64,000 nucleotides of DNA from the NCBI GenBank assembly GCA_035499415.1, contig DATJYV010000029.1, forward strand, positions 1-64,000. Direction: 5' to 3'. This document shows, piece by piece, positions 1 to 8,719 of this stretch (positions are counted from its first letter, which is position 1; every line of letters begins with the position of its first letter). Source of the stretch: DATJYV01 sp035499415 (GTDB lineage Bacteria; Bacteroidota; Ignavibacteria; UBA10030). The position numbers were made by a program, and so were the translations under genes. A model generated the notes under the pieces. That model was not told where the DNA came from, made no database searches, and saw nothing but the letters and a program-made list of their open reading frames with translations.

Positions 1-406
1 AACGATCCGGAATGCGGAGAGTGTGGGCGAAAACCACCAGTTCCTACGCCGCATTGGCACTTTCTCTTTGCGCAAAGAGAAAGTGCCACAAAGAGAAACC
101 AGCGCCGAAATTTCCGCCGGAGGCGGATGCGCTTTTAGCGCAAAACGCACCTATGAGACCAGCTCCACACGATCCGAAATTCCGCTGCGGAGAGTAAAGT
201 GAAAAATTCATGCGAGTACACTTGCATCGGAATTTAACGCACATATAGTCATCCCTCCCTCAGGCCGTAATTTCGGCGGCACGAGTGGTTGCATCAAAAT
301 GAGCAGACCGATGTACTTAATTCATCTGTCACATCATCGTCAGATTCGACTTCCTTTACCGACAAACGATCGTATTCACCCAACCCTCAAATCAGCCTGA
401 ATCTAT
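1..406. other. Gene-free left edge with palindromic repeat sequence
   Basis: No convincing gene is seen in this stretch. The short frames here are low-complexity and overlap palindromic DNA. The word ACGATCCG occurs near position 3 and again near 168, each followed by a GCGGAGAGT word, so 1-195 looks like a repeat-derived element. The remainder, up to the VOC gene at 407, is featureless apart from being the likely promoter region. Confidence 0.5.
55..88. repeat. Perfect 34-bp palindrome
   Basis: The arms TGGCACTTTCTCTTTGC and its exact complement meet at position 71/72 with no loop. An extra direct copy of CAAAGAGAAA follows at 89-98. A 17-bp perfect arm is far beyond chance. It could be a terminator of a gene lying left of the window, a REP-like dispersed element, or a protein-binding site. 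There is no T-run on either side, which argues against a simple terminator. Confidence 0.75.
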
Positions 407-898
407 ATGAAGAAGTTCGCGTGGCTCCTCCTCCAATGCGCCGTCCCGTCGCTCCTGTTGTGTCAGCAGGAAGCGTCGCAGGTCTTTCAATCAGCGCGCC
501 CCTTCCTCACAGCCCTCTCGGTCGAGAACCTCGCGGTCGAATGCCAATGGTACGAGGATACGTTCGGATTTCGGACGCTCAAGTCCCTGGATTTGCCGGG
601 CCGGTCATCCGTGCGCGTTATCGAACTTAATCGCATCGCCCTGGAACTGGTTTCTACTCCCGGTTCCCTTTCGCGAACAAGCATTCTGCCGGACTCAAAC
701 GACGCGGCACGGCTTCAGGGGTTCTTCAAGTTCGCCATCCTCGTCGACAATATCGATTCCGTCGCATCGTATCTGCACCGGCGAAATGTCCGATTCCGCG
801 GTTCACCCGTTGCCGATACAAGCTCGGGGTTCAGATTCTTTACCGTCGAGGATCCTGAGCACAACCTCATCCAGATCTTCCAACGCACAAGGCCGTAG
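407..898 (+). CDS. Secreted VOC (glyoxalase/bleomycin-resistance fold) protein
   Basis: A 163-residue protein with a hydrophobic N-terminus (about residues 4-20) that looks like a signal peptide. The LLLC ending could be a poor lipobox. After it come two beta-alpha-beta-beta-beta units typical of the vicinal oxygen chelate fold. The first starts at LSVENLAVECQWYEDTFGF (about 37-55) and the second at about 108-158, ending EDPEHNLIQIFQ. Acidic residues E80 and E151 sit where the family places metal ligands. The usual first-strand His or Glu ligand is not evident. Substrate cannot be inferred; members include glyoxalases, dioxygenases and resistance proteins. It stands 86 bp before the next plus-strand gene. 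Family call is firm, function unknown. Confidence 0.7.
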   Translation: MKKFAWLLLQCAVPSLLLCQQEASQVFQSARPFLTALSVENLAVECQWYEDTFGFRTLKSLDLPGRSSVRVIELNRIALELVSTPGSLSRTSILPDSNDAARLQGFFKFAILVDNIDSVASYLHRRNVRFRGSPVADTSSGFRFFTVEDPEHNLIQIFQRTRP

Positions 899-984
899 GG
901 GTCACGGCTTCGGGTCTTCCTGCAATCGTTGCACACGAACCGTCCGGCCATTGAACGGCCAATCCGATTTTCGTACCTTCAGTC

Positions 985-1917
985 GTGAAGAGACCGGCGA
1001 CGATGGTGCTGTCGGCACTGCTGGGCATTCAGCTCTCGGCATGCAATTCGTACATCACCCGCACGTTAACACAGTCGTTCTCCCGTATCGGCGAGGACAT
1101 TCCTGATTCGCCCGGGAAAATCGTCACACCCATCCTTCCGAACGTTCATCTTGCAATATCCTGGATCGGGCACGCCACCGTCCTCATCCAGATCCACGAT
1201 AAGATCATCGTCACCGACCCTCTGTTTACAAAATCGATCGGGCTCTTAGTTAAGAGGTTTGTCATGCCGGGAATCGATCCGGCGGTCCTCGCGCGGGTCG
1301 ACTGCACGATCGTCTCCCACATGCACTTCGACCATCTCAGCTTCGGCAGTCTCGACGAACTCCCCAAGGAGGGCATCCTTGTCATCGCGGACGGAATGCA
1401 GGAGTACACGCCCGAGTTTGGGTTCGCCGAAACCGTCGCGCTCAAACCCTGGGAGTCCATCGAGCATGACGGAATCAAAATCACCGCGGTGCCGGCCCAG
1501 CATTTTAACGGTCGATACGGCATCGACATCTTATGGACGGGAGAACGGGGTTACACGGGATACGTTCTGGAATATGAGGGAATCACCGTCTACTTTGCAG
1601 GAGACACGGGATACAATACCGAGATTTTCAAGGAAATCGGCCGGCGTTTCAAAATCGACCTTGCGCTCATACCCATCGCTCCCGGGTCGGGATTCGGTGT
1701 TGGTTCACGGGTGCACGTGAACCCCCGCGGAGCCGTGAAGATTCTCGAGGATCTCGGCGCAAAGATGATGGTTCCGATACATTTCGGGACGATGTATTAC
1801 GGTACGAGCCCGAATCCGGCGGCTCAGATTGCGGAACTCCGCGAAGCGGCCAGGTCGGAAGGCGTTGCGGACCGGGTCCTGGTTCTCGACGTCGGCGAAC
1901 AACGCGTGATTTTCTGA
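985..1917 (+). CDS. Metallo-beta-lactamase-fold lipoprotein, NAPE-PLD/UlaG-like
   Basis: A 310-residue predicted lipoprotein. The GTG start is preferred because it supplies the KR n-region before the hydrophobic stretch and the lipobox LSAC (Cys20). The next ATG, seven codons in, would remove these charges. The metal-binding HMHFDH motif is at 112-117, preceded by the WIGHATVLIQ strand, and later GDTG and a PIHFGT histidine are present. The overall pattern matches NAPE-hydrolysing phospholipase D-like and UlaG-like hydrolases. The substrate is unknown; a lipid or phosphodiester is possible. It ends 30 bp before uppP on the same strand, so co-transcription with an envelope-lipid gene is plausible. 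Confidence 0.78.
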   Translation: MKRPATMVLSALLGIQLSACNSYITRTLTQSFSRIGEDIPDSPGKIVTPILPNVHLAISWIGHATVLIQIHDKIIVTDPLFTKSIGLLVKRFVMPGIDPAVLARVDCTIVSHMHFDHLSFGSLDELPKEGILVIADGMQEYTPEFGFAETVALKPWESIEHDGIKITAVPAQHFNGRYGIDILWTGERGYTGYVLEYEGITVYFAGDTGYNTEIFKEIGRRFKIDLALIPIAPGSGFGVGSRVHVNPRGAVKILEDLGAKMMVPIHFGTMYYGTSPNPAAQIAELREAARSEGVADRVLVLDVGEQRVIF

Positions 1918-1947
1918 CCACTCCCTCCCACGACGGGGAAATTTATT

Positions 1948-2751
1948 ATGGGCGAAATAATCAAGGCGCTGATCCTCGGAGTTGTCGAGGGAATAACGGA
2001 ATTCCTGCCTATCAGCAGCACGGGGCACCTCATCCTCGTCAACCGATTTGTGAGCTTCACCGGCGAATTCACGAAGATGTTCGACATCGTCATTCAGCTG
2101 GGCGCGATCCTCTCCATCATCGTCTACTTCTGGAAGCGCTTATATCCGTTCGGAAAATCGGTGACGCCGGATTCAAGGCGGGACATCTGGGATATCTGGA
2201 AGAAGGCGATCGTCGGTGTGCTCCCCGCGATCGTTATCGGCGCATCGCTGGGGCGGAAAATCGAAGAGTCGTTGTTCAACCCTCTGACCGTCATGCTGGC
2301 GCTCTTTGCGGGAGGCATTCTCATTATCGTGGCGGAAAAACGCCGCACAACGGCTCGGATACAGAGCGTCGGCTCGCTGAAGTATTCCACCGTTGTCTCG
2401 ATAGGATTTATTCAATGCCTCGCGATGATTCCGGGGACTTCACGGTCGGCGGCAACGATTGTCGGGGCAATGCTGCTGGGCGCTTCACGCACCGTTGCAG
2501 CGGAGTTCTCGTTCTTCCTGGCGATCCCGACGATGGTCGCGGCTTCCGGCTACTCGCTCCTGAAACATGGCTCTGCCGTCACGGGTCCGGAATGGGTCGT
2601 GCTCGCGACGGGATTTGCCGCCGCGTTCTTCGTTGCATGGGGCGTCGTCGCATTCCTCATGAACTATATTCGCAAACACGACTTCATCCCGTTCGGATAC
2701 TACCGAATCGCACTCGCGATTCTCGTCGCGGTGTTCATGTATCGCACGTGA
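1948..2751 (+). CDS. uppP: Undecaprenyl-diphosphatase UppP (BacA family)
   Basis: An integral membrane enzyme of 267 residues, the usual family length. It dephosphorylates undecaprenyl diphosphate to recycle the lipid carrier for peptidoglycan and other envelope glycans. Both signature motifs are present: EGITEFLPISSTGHLIL at 14-30 and PGTSRSAATI at 162-171, with multiple hydrophobic helices between and after them. The ATG start gives the canonical MGEIIKALILGVVEGITEFLP beginning. It follows the MBL lipoprotein by 30 bp. Assignment is essentially certain. Confidence 0.97.
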   Translation: MGEIIKALILGVVEGITEFLPISSTGHLILVNRFVSFTGEFTKMFDIVIQLGAILSIIVYFWKRLYPFGKSVTPDSRRDIWDIWKKAIVGVLPAIVIGASLGRKIEESLFNPLTVMLALFAGGILIIVAEKRRTTARIQSVGSLKYSTVVSIGFIQCLAMIPGTSRSAATIVGAMLLGASRTVAAEFSFFLAIPTMVAASGYSLLKHGSAVTGPEWVVLATGFAAAFFVAWGVVAFLMNYIRKHDFIPFGYYRIALAILVAVFMYRT

Positions 2752-2801
2752 CGACCGGAAGCTGAAGATGAATTGCCCATCTCGATTTTGAGAGGGATCG
2801 T

Positions 2802-4790
2802 ATGAGCGCTTCAACTCGTTCGCATCCGACCAGTACCGACCTCTTCCCTCAACTTCTTCGTCGCACTCTTGGCGCAGGATTTGTGACGCCGTTGATCATC
2901 ATGTCTTTGGCGGCCCAAACCATTTCTCCGGTAGAAAGCCCCCTGCTCCCCTATCGGAATCCGTCTCTCGCTGTCGAGCGGAGGGTCGACGACCTTCTCA
3001 GCCGCATGACACTCGCCGAAAAGGTCGGACAAATGACGCAGGTCGAGTTTCATTCCATCGACGTGGACGACATTTCAGCCATGACGATCGGGTCACTGCT
3101 CAGCGGAGGAGACGGCTATCCGGGAGACAACTCCCCGGAAGCGTGGAAGTCGGCCGTGGACCGACTGCAATCGTATGCGTTAAAGTCGCGACTGGGGATT
3201 CCCCTCTTGTTCGGCATCGACGCAGTTCACGGCCACGGTCACGTCCACGGAGCGACGATCTTTCCGCACAACATCGGACTGGGAGCGACGCATGATTCCG
3301 CGCTAGTCCGGAGAATAGCGCGCGCCACGGCCGAGGAATTAGTTGCAACCGGCATTCGATGGGATTTTGGGCCTGTGGTTGCGGTTCCGCAGGATATCCG
3401 CTGGGGCCGGACGTACGAGGCATTTTCTGAGAACAGCGGGCTCGTGGAACGTCTCGCGGCGGCATATGTCCGCGGCATGCAAGGAGCCGGGCTCCGGGAT
3501 TCTTTGTCCGTTCTTGCGACGCCGAAGCATTTCATCGGCGACGGCGGAACCGTGTGGGAGTCATCGAAGCAGAACGTCATGCACCATGCATTCCTGCTCG
3601 ACCAGGGCGACATGCGCTCGGACGAGTCTTTCATTCGCCGTGTTTTTCTCCCTCCCTATCAATCCGCCATTTCGGCGGGAGCACAATGCATCATGGTTTC
3701 CTACAACAGCTGGAACGGGACAAAAATGCACGCCCAGAAATACTGGCTCACGGACGTGCTCAAAGGGGAGATGGGGTTTGACGGCTTCCTGATATCGGAC
3801 TGGGCCGGCATGAACCAGGTGGCTGCCTCGTACGACTCCGCGGTCACTCTCTCGGTCAACGCCGGACTCGATATGTCGATGGTGCCGGATGATTACAAGC
3901 ACTTCATTGCGACCGCATCCCGGGCTGTCTCCGACGGGAGAATACCGAAGGCCCGGATTGACGACGCGGCCCGCCGGATCCTGCGCGTGAAGTTTGAAAT
4001 GGGATTATTCGATCATCCAAAAACGGACGCCGATGCTTTCAGATTCTTCGGCTCTTCAGAACACCGATCGCTTGCGCGCGAAGCCGTTCGACAGTCTCTC
4101 GTCCTTTTGCTGAACAAGGGAAAGACGCTGCCGCTTAAAAAAGATGTCGCGTCGATCGACGTATCGGGAAAAGGGGGGGATGATATTGGAATGATGTGCG
4201 GCGGATGGACTGTTTCGTGGCAGGGGAGAACGGGAAACATCATGCCGGGAACAAGCATCTTAGAGGCGGTGCGGCGGGCCGTTTCTCCGAAGACCGTCGT
4301 GCGGTTCGACCGAACCGGCGAGTTCGCGGAGGCCCGAGGGAAGGACGGAAGCGCGAAGCGCCCCGGCATTTCCCTTGTCGTCGTCGGGGAAGAGCCGTAT
4401 GCCGAAGGCCTCGGAGACCGCGCCGACCTCTCGCTGTCGCTTGAGGATCGTGCGCTGATCGAGAAGGCAAATCAGGCGGGGGGAAAAGTCGTCGTCTTGA
4501 TTTTATCCGGACGGCCCCTCGTCGTGACAAGGGAGTTGGGAAAAATCGACGCGCTGGTGGCGGCTTGGCTTCCGGGCACCGAAGGGGAGGGAATCACCGA
4601 TGCCCTCTTCGGCGACGTCCAGTTCTCCGGCAAGCTTCCTTACGCCTGGCCGCGCTCGAACAATCAACTTCCGACCGGATTCGAATCGCCACCCCGCACC
4701 GGGTGTGAATCACCCCTCTTCCCGTTTGGATTTGGCTTGACGACGGATGCCGAATCTCCATCCATTCCCTCGTGTCCGGGACAGGAGTGA
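2802..4790 (+). CDS. Glycoside hydrolase family 3 exo-beta-glucosidase
   Basis: A 662-residue enzyme that removes terminal beta-glucosyl residues from oligosaccharides. GAGAGGGA precedes the ATG as a ribosome-binding site. The N-terminal domain carries KH at 242-243 in KHFIGDGG, and the catalytic Asp333 in GFLISDWAGM. These match the barley ExoI/ExoP type of GH3 rather than NagZ, which has KHFPGHG. The GH3 C-terminal alpha/beta domain follows. There is no fibronectin-like third domain. A hydrophobic segment near residues 24-40 suggests export. It lies convergent to the chitobiose phosphorylase gene, so a role with that locus is plausible but unproven. Beta-glucosidase activity is known of the family; the natural substrate here is inferred. 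Confidence 0.9.
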   Translation: MSASTRSHPTSTDLFPQLLRRTLGAGFVTPLIIMSLAAQTISPVESPLLPYRNPSLAVERRVDDLLSRMTLAEKVGQMTQVEFHSIDVDDISAMTIGSLLSGGDGYPGDNSPEAWKSAVDRLQSYALKSRLGIPLLFGIDAVHGHGHVHGATIFPHNIGLGATHDSALVRRIARATAEELVATGIRWDFGPVVAVPQDIRWGRTYEAFSENSGLVERLAAAYVRGMQGAGLRDSLSVLATPKHFIGDGGTVWESSKQNVMHHAFLLDQGDMRSDESFIRRVFLPPYQSAISAGAQCIMVSYNSWNGTKMHAQKYWLTDVLKGEMGFDGFLISDWAGMNQVAASYDSAVTLSVNAGLDMSMVPDDYKHFIATASRAVSDGRIPKARIDDAARRILRVKFEMGLFDHPKTDADAFRFFGSSEHRSLAREAVRQSLVLLLNKGKTLPLKKDVASIDVSGKGGDDIGMMCGGWTVSWQGRTGNIMPGTSILEAVRRAVSPKTVVRFDRTGEFAEARGKDGSAKRPGISLVVVGEEPYAEGLGDRADLSLSLEDRALIEKANQAGGKVVVLILSGRPLVVTRELGKIDALVAAWLPGTEGEGITDALFGDVQFSGKLPYAWPRSNNQLPTGFESPPRTGCESPLFPFGFGLTTDAESPSIPSCPGQE

Positions 4791-5064
4791 ATTTTCGTCA
4801 TCCCGGTTGGGCATGAGGAAACTGGCTCGCTCTGCTGGACAGCAAACCGGGCTTCCAACAATCTTCAAGGGTACCAACAGGGAAATAACGATACGCGACG
4901 TCCGAGGTTATCCAAATCGGTCAATCGGGGATCAGAACGGCGCCCCTCGGTGTCGGGGGCTGAAACGATGAGAGGTTCAGGCGGGAAAGGACAGTGGGCA
5001 CCCTGTCGTCGCGTGGATTGATCCGGAGATGATGAAAGGGGGATGATGAAGCTCTCCGGGTTAT

Positions 5065-7539
5065 TCAACCCATCGTGACGCGCACCTCCACCTCGGCTCC
5101 GGGTTTGCGCGGAGGAATTCTCCCGGTCATTTGCTCGCCGTCGACCCACATCTCCTTGACGCCTTTTTCCACGCCGCGCGGGTTCGAGACTCGAATCCGG
5201 TACGTTGCGCCGCGCCAGCGTCTCGTCACCTCAAACTCCTTCCACTCCGGTGGAATGCATGGGTCGATGATCAAACCGTCGTACGCGGCCCGAATACCCA
5301 GAATGTATTTTGTCGCCGCCGTATAATTCCATCCCGCACTGCCTGTCAACCAGGGATGCCGTGCCCGGCCGTAGGCGGTATGATCCTTCCCCATAATGAA
5401 CTGGCAATAAGAATAGGGTTCCGCCTGGCGGACATGAATGTTGTCGTTCTGATGGTAGGGCAACAACGCGTCATACAGTTTCATCGCGAGAGCTCCCCTC
5501 CCCAGCCGGCATTCGCCGATGACGGCCCACGGGTTGGGGTGACTGAAAATCGAACCGTTTTCCTTGACGCCGCGGTACACGCGCGTGACATATCCGATGT
5601 CGTCGTTGGGCCTGGTGTACGTCGGCCAGACGAGATGAATCCCGTAGGGCGAGGCGAGGTGCCGATGGACGGCATCCATCGCTTTCTTCCCCCGCTCTTC
5701 CGAAGCAGCTCCGGACATGACCGCCCAGCTGTTGCTTTCAAGGAATATCTTCCCTTCATCGTTCTTTTTCGAACCGATCCTCGTGCCGCGCTTCGTGACG
5801 CCCCGGATGTACCAATCCCCGTCCCATAATTCCCGCTCGCACGCGTCACGGACACGTTCCGCCATCCCGAGGTAGCGCGCCACATCCGCACTCCGTCCGA
5901 GAAACGAGGCGGCATCGGCGAATTCCTGAAGGGCCCAGTAGTGCATGAACGATACCATGGCGCTCTGACCTCCGCCCAGGTTCAGGCAGTCGTTCCAATC
6001 GGCCCGGAGTCCGAGACAGATTCCGTTCGCCCCCACCTGTTCCGCGGAGAATTCAAGAGATCGTTTGAGGTGCTCGTACACGGTTGCTTCACCGGCATCG
6101 GCGAATGGAACGGTCAGGTCGAAGAACCCTGCGTCTCCCGTCTCCTTGACGTATTCACACACTGATCCGACAATCCAGAGGGCATCGTCCGAGCAGACAT
6201 CTTCCATCCCGTGAACAATGTCCGATGCCTGCGGCGTCGGTACAACAGTCGGCAGACGCACGCCGGGCAATTTTTCGTCGCGAGGTTTGAAGACATCCGG
6301 GTCAAAAAGGTGGAGCCCGTATCCCTTGCTCACCTGTCCGTGGAGAAGTTCGACCATCCGTTCCCTGCACTTCGCCGGGTTCGTGTGGGGAACCGCCATG
6401 ACATCCTGCGAGGTGTCACGATAGCCGAGTCCCGTTCGTCCCCCCACTTCTATGAATGACGCAAACCGGGACCAGACGACGCACGTCTCCGCCTGGTACG
6501 GAGTCCACGTATTGATCATTGAGTTGAGTCCATTGCTCGGGGTGCGGACCTGCAGGACGGAGAGCTTCTTCTCCCAGTAATCGCGCAGCCCGGCAAACGC
6601 CCGGTCGACAGCCGCCACATCGCCATACTTCGACCGCATCTTTGCGCCGGCCTTCCTGTCCCCCACACCCATCATGAAGACCACACGTTGTTCTTCACCC
6701 GGCTGGAGAACCAATCGCTTGTGGAGAGAGCCGCAATGGTTCCCCCCCAACTCCGACGAACCAGAGCACAATCCCCGCTCAACGGCAAGGGGGTTCGTCT
6801 CCGTCCGGTATGGGCCTATGAAGGCATCGCGAACGCAATCGTAGGAATCGGGGTTGACGTTCGACGTGAAGTAATGATACGTCCACGGTTCGTAAAAAAA
6901 GTCGTACTCAATGATCCCGTCGGCAAAATTCGATCCGCTCGCGTACAGGGACATCTGGAGGTTTTGATTGTCGATCTCGATGTGGTGAAACGAGAACTCG
7001 CAATAGGTGAAAAGGGACAGACGGCGGGGCCTGCCGCTTTTGTTTGTCACGCGGACATCCCACAGTTCCACGTCGTCGGCAACGGGAATGAAGACGAGCT
7101 GTTCACCGGCAATTCCCTGATACTCCGCCGAGAATTTCGAATACGACAACCCATGCCGGCATTCGTACCGCGCTTCGGATAGATCCTTTCCGACGGGCTG
7201 CCAGGAGAGGGACCAGAATTCTCCCGTCTCATCGTCCCGGACGTAGACATAGTGGCCCGGCCGATCCAGCGGAACTCCGTTCTGCCGGAATCGGGTCACC
7301 CGGTGATGCTCCGCCGACTGATAGAAGGCGTAACCTCCGGCGTTGTGGGAAAGCACGACGCATAGATCCTTCACGCCGATGTAATTCGTCCAGGAAACAG
7401 GAACGTTGCATCGGTCGACGACGTATTCCCGGTGCTCGTCGTCGAAGTAGCCGTACCGGGATGCATCATCCCCCGTGCGTTGATTCACTCCGCCGGGTTC
7501 CTTCGTTCTTCTTCCTTTTCTTGTCTCTGTCAATTCCAT
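5065..7539 (-). CDS. chbP: GH94 phosphorylase, probably N,N'-diacetylchitobiose phosphorylase
   Basis: An 824-residue cytoplasmic enzyme predicted to phosphorolyse (GlcNAc)2 into GlcNAc-1-phosphate and GlcNAc. The N-terminal region YGYFDDEHREYV, then SHNAGGYAFY and DRPGHYVYVRDD, fits the Vibrio ChbP pattern better than cellobiose phosphorylases, as does GSLHKRLVLQPGEE. The conserved DWND motif with the catalytic Asp lies at about 514-517. The start at 7539 is an ATG 7 bp after the GH18 stop. A longer frame from a TTG at 7584 would overlap that gene by 38 bp and is less likely. About 28 residues precede the conserved N-terminus, a short lysine/arginine-rich extension. Two chitinase genes in the same operon support the chitobiose assignment over cellobiose. 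Confidence 0.85.
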   Translation of the reverse strand: MELTETRKGRRTKEPGGVNQRTGDDASRYGYFDDEHREYVVDRCNVPVSWTNYIGVKDLCVVLSHNAGGYAFYQSAEHHRVTRFRQNGVPLDRPGHYVYVRDDETGEFWSLSWQPVGKDLSEARYECRHGLSYSKFSAEYQGIAGEQLVFIPVADDVELWDVRVTNKSGRPRRLSLFTYCEFSFHHIEIDNQNLQMSLYASGSNFADGIIEYDFFYEPWTYHYFTSNVNPDSYDCVRDAFIGPYRTETNPLAVERGLCSGSSELGGNHCGSLHKRLVLQPGEEQRVVFMMGVGDRKAGAKMRSKYGDVAAVDRAFAGLRDYWEKKLSVLQVRTPSNGLNSMINTWTPYQAETCVVWSRFASFIEVGGRTGLGYRDTSQDVMAVPHTNPAKCRERMVELLHGQVSKGYGLHLFDPDVFKPRDEKLPGVRLPTVVPTPQASDIVHGMEDVCSDDALWIVGSVCEYVKETGDAGFFDLTVPFADAGEATVYEHLKRSLEFSAEQVGANGICLGLRADWNDCLNLGGGQSAMVSFMHYWALQEFADAASFLGRSADVARYLGMAERVRDACERELWDGDWYIRGVTKRGTRIGSKKNDEGKIFLESNSWAVMSGAASEERGKKAMDAVHRHLASPYGIHLVWPTYTRPNDDIGYVTRVYRGVKENGSIFSHPNPWAVIGECRLGRGALAMKLYDALLPYHQNDNIHVRQAEPYSYCQFIMGKDHTAYGRARHPWLTGSAGWNYTAATKYILGIRAAYDGLIIDPCIPPEWKEFEVTRRWRGATYRIRVSNPRGVEKGVKEMWVDGEQMTGRIPPRKPGAEVEVRVTMG

Positions 7540-7546
7540 GGTGTCA

Positions 7547-8719
7547 CTACCGTTGGTTTCGAAATTCTGCCACGATCGCGTCAAGCAGCGGCGTTGCCCC
7601 GGACGGCAGGAAGTCGCCCGTGAGCTCCCAGATGACCAGACCGCACGCGCCGTGCTCCGCTGCGTACTTCGCTTTGAGCGAGACGGACTGCGAATCGTCG
7701 TACGACACGAAGACGTTCCATGCAGGTTGAATCATATAAGGGACTTTCGCCGCCTCGTCCCATTTCTTTTCAAACTGGCCGCTCAAGCGGACAATGTCGG
7801 CATAGAACGCTCCCTGGGAAGAAAAGTGCAGATGCTCCTCGCCTCCATGCGGCTCGCCCGGGCCTTTGCATGCCGCGTAGGCATGACCGTAAAATGGAAC
7901 GCCGAGGTTGAGCTTCGCCGGGTTGACGTGGAATTGTCCGGTGTACATGCGGAACGCTGCGTCCACGCTTCTCGTCGAATCGGCCCCCGGACCGGCGAAC
8001 AGGGGTGCGTTGTGTCCGCTCAGGGGATCCCACGGGCCGTTGAAATCGTACGTCATGATATTCAGCATGTCGAGCAGGACGGAAATTTTTTCCATTTCAA
8101 AACTTGCGGTGAACACCGGGCCCGCAGGGAGCGCGGCGCTCAGTTGATAGGGGCGGCCGTCCATTCGGCCAAGCTGATCGAGCGTATCCCGCAGGGCCTG
8201 AAAAAGTGCCGTGCAGTTTTGTTTATCCGCGGGCGTCCCCCGGTGCTCCGCATAGCAGGGGAATTCCCAATCGATGTCGATGCCGTCGAAACCGTGTTGG
8301 CGAATCTCCTTCGCGCAGGCCGATGCAAACCGTGAGCGCGTGGCGGGGCTGGAGGCAACCTCCGGAAAATTCCCGGAATCGTCCCAGCCGCCGATGGAGA
8401 GAAACACTCTGACGTTTTGCCGATGAGCCGCTTCGACAAGGGACTCCGCGCCGCCGGGCCCGCCTCCGAGGTATACCGCATCACCGCTGGTGTCGCGGCC
8501 GCAGAGACTTCCGTCCGGTCTCGGGAAGAAAAACGCGTAATTGACATCCGTGACTTTACTGAAGGGAATTTGTTTCACCGTCGTCATGCCTGACGAGGCA
8601 TTCCATTTCCATGACGGGAAATAGGCGATCACGTGTCTCTCCTGTGCAGGGGCAGCCACTGCCAGCAACGCCAGAGAGGGGAAAACCAGGAGTCGTACAG
8701 GTCGCAGGAGAGAATTCAC
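7547..8719 (-). CDS. Secreted GH18 chitinase
   Basis: A 390-residue protein with a signal peptide (cleavage near AAPAQ, residue 26) and one GH18 TIM barrel. The catalytic DxxDxDxE motif is DGIDIDWE at 145-152, with Glu152 the proton donor. SIGGWDDSGNF (about 108-118) is the usual strand-3 SxGG motif. It hydrolyses beta-1,4-GlcNAc linkages and would give chitobiose for the downstream GH94. The GTG start has an excellent AAGGAGG eight bases upstream and overlaps the MFS permease stop by four bases, indicating translational coupling. No binding module or T9SS domain is present, so it may stay in the periplasm, acting on imported oligosaccharides. Confidence 0.93.
   Translation of the reverse strand: MNSLLRPVRLLVFPSLALLAVAAPAQERHVIAYFPSWKWNASSGMTTVKQIPFSKVTDVNYAFFFPRPDGSLCGRDTSGDAVYLGGGPGGAESLVEAAHRQNVRVFLSIGGWDDSGNFPEVASSPATRSRFASACAKEIRQHGFDGIDIDWEFPCYAEHRGTPADKQNCTALFQALRDTLDQLGRMDGRPYQLSAALPAGPVFTASFEMEKISVLLDMLNIMTYDFNGPWDPLSGHNAPLFAGPGADSTRSVDAAFRMYTGQFHVNPAKLNLGVPFYGHAYAACKGPGEPHGGEEHLHFSSQGAFYADIVRLSGQFEKKWDEAAKVPYMIQPAWNVFVSYDDSQSVSLKAKYAAEHGACGLVIWELTGDFLPSGATPLLDAIVAEFRNQR

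Noticed and set aside
12..197. Short plus-strand frame at the left edge
   Set aside because: It runs through the 34-bp palindrome and its repeats, has low complexity and no ribosome-binding site.
7540..7584. N-terminal extension of the GH94 protein from a TTG
   Set aside because: It overlaps the preceding GH18 gene by 38 bp and adds residues absent from the family; the ATG at 7539 is well placed.
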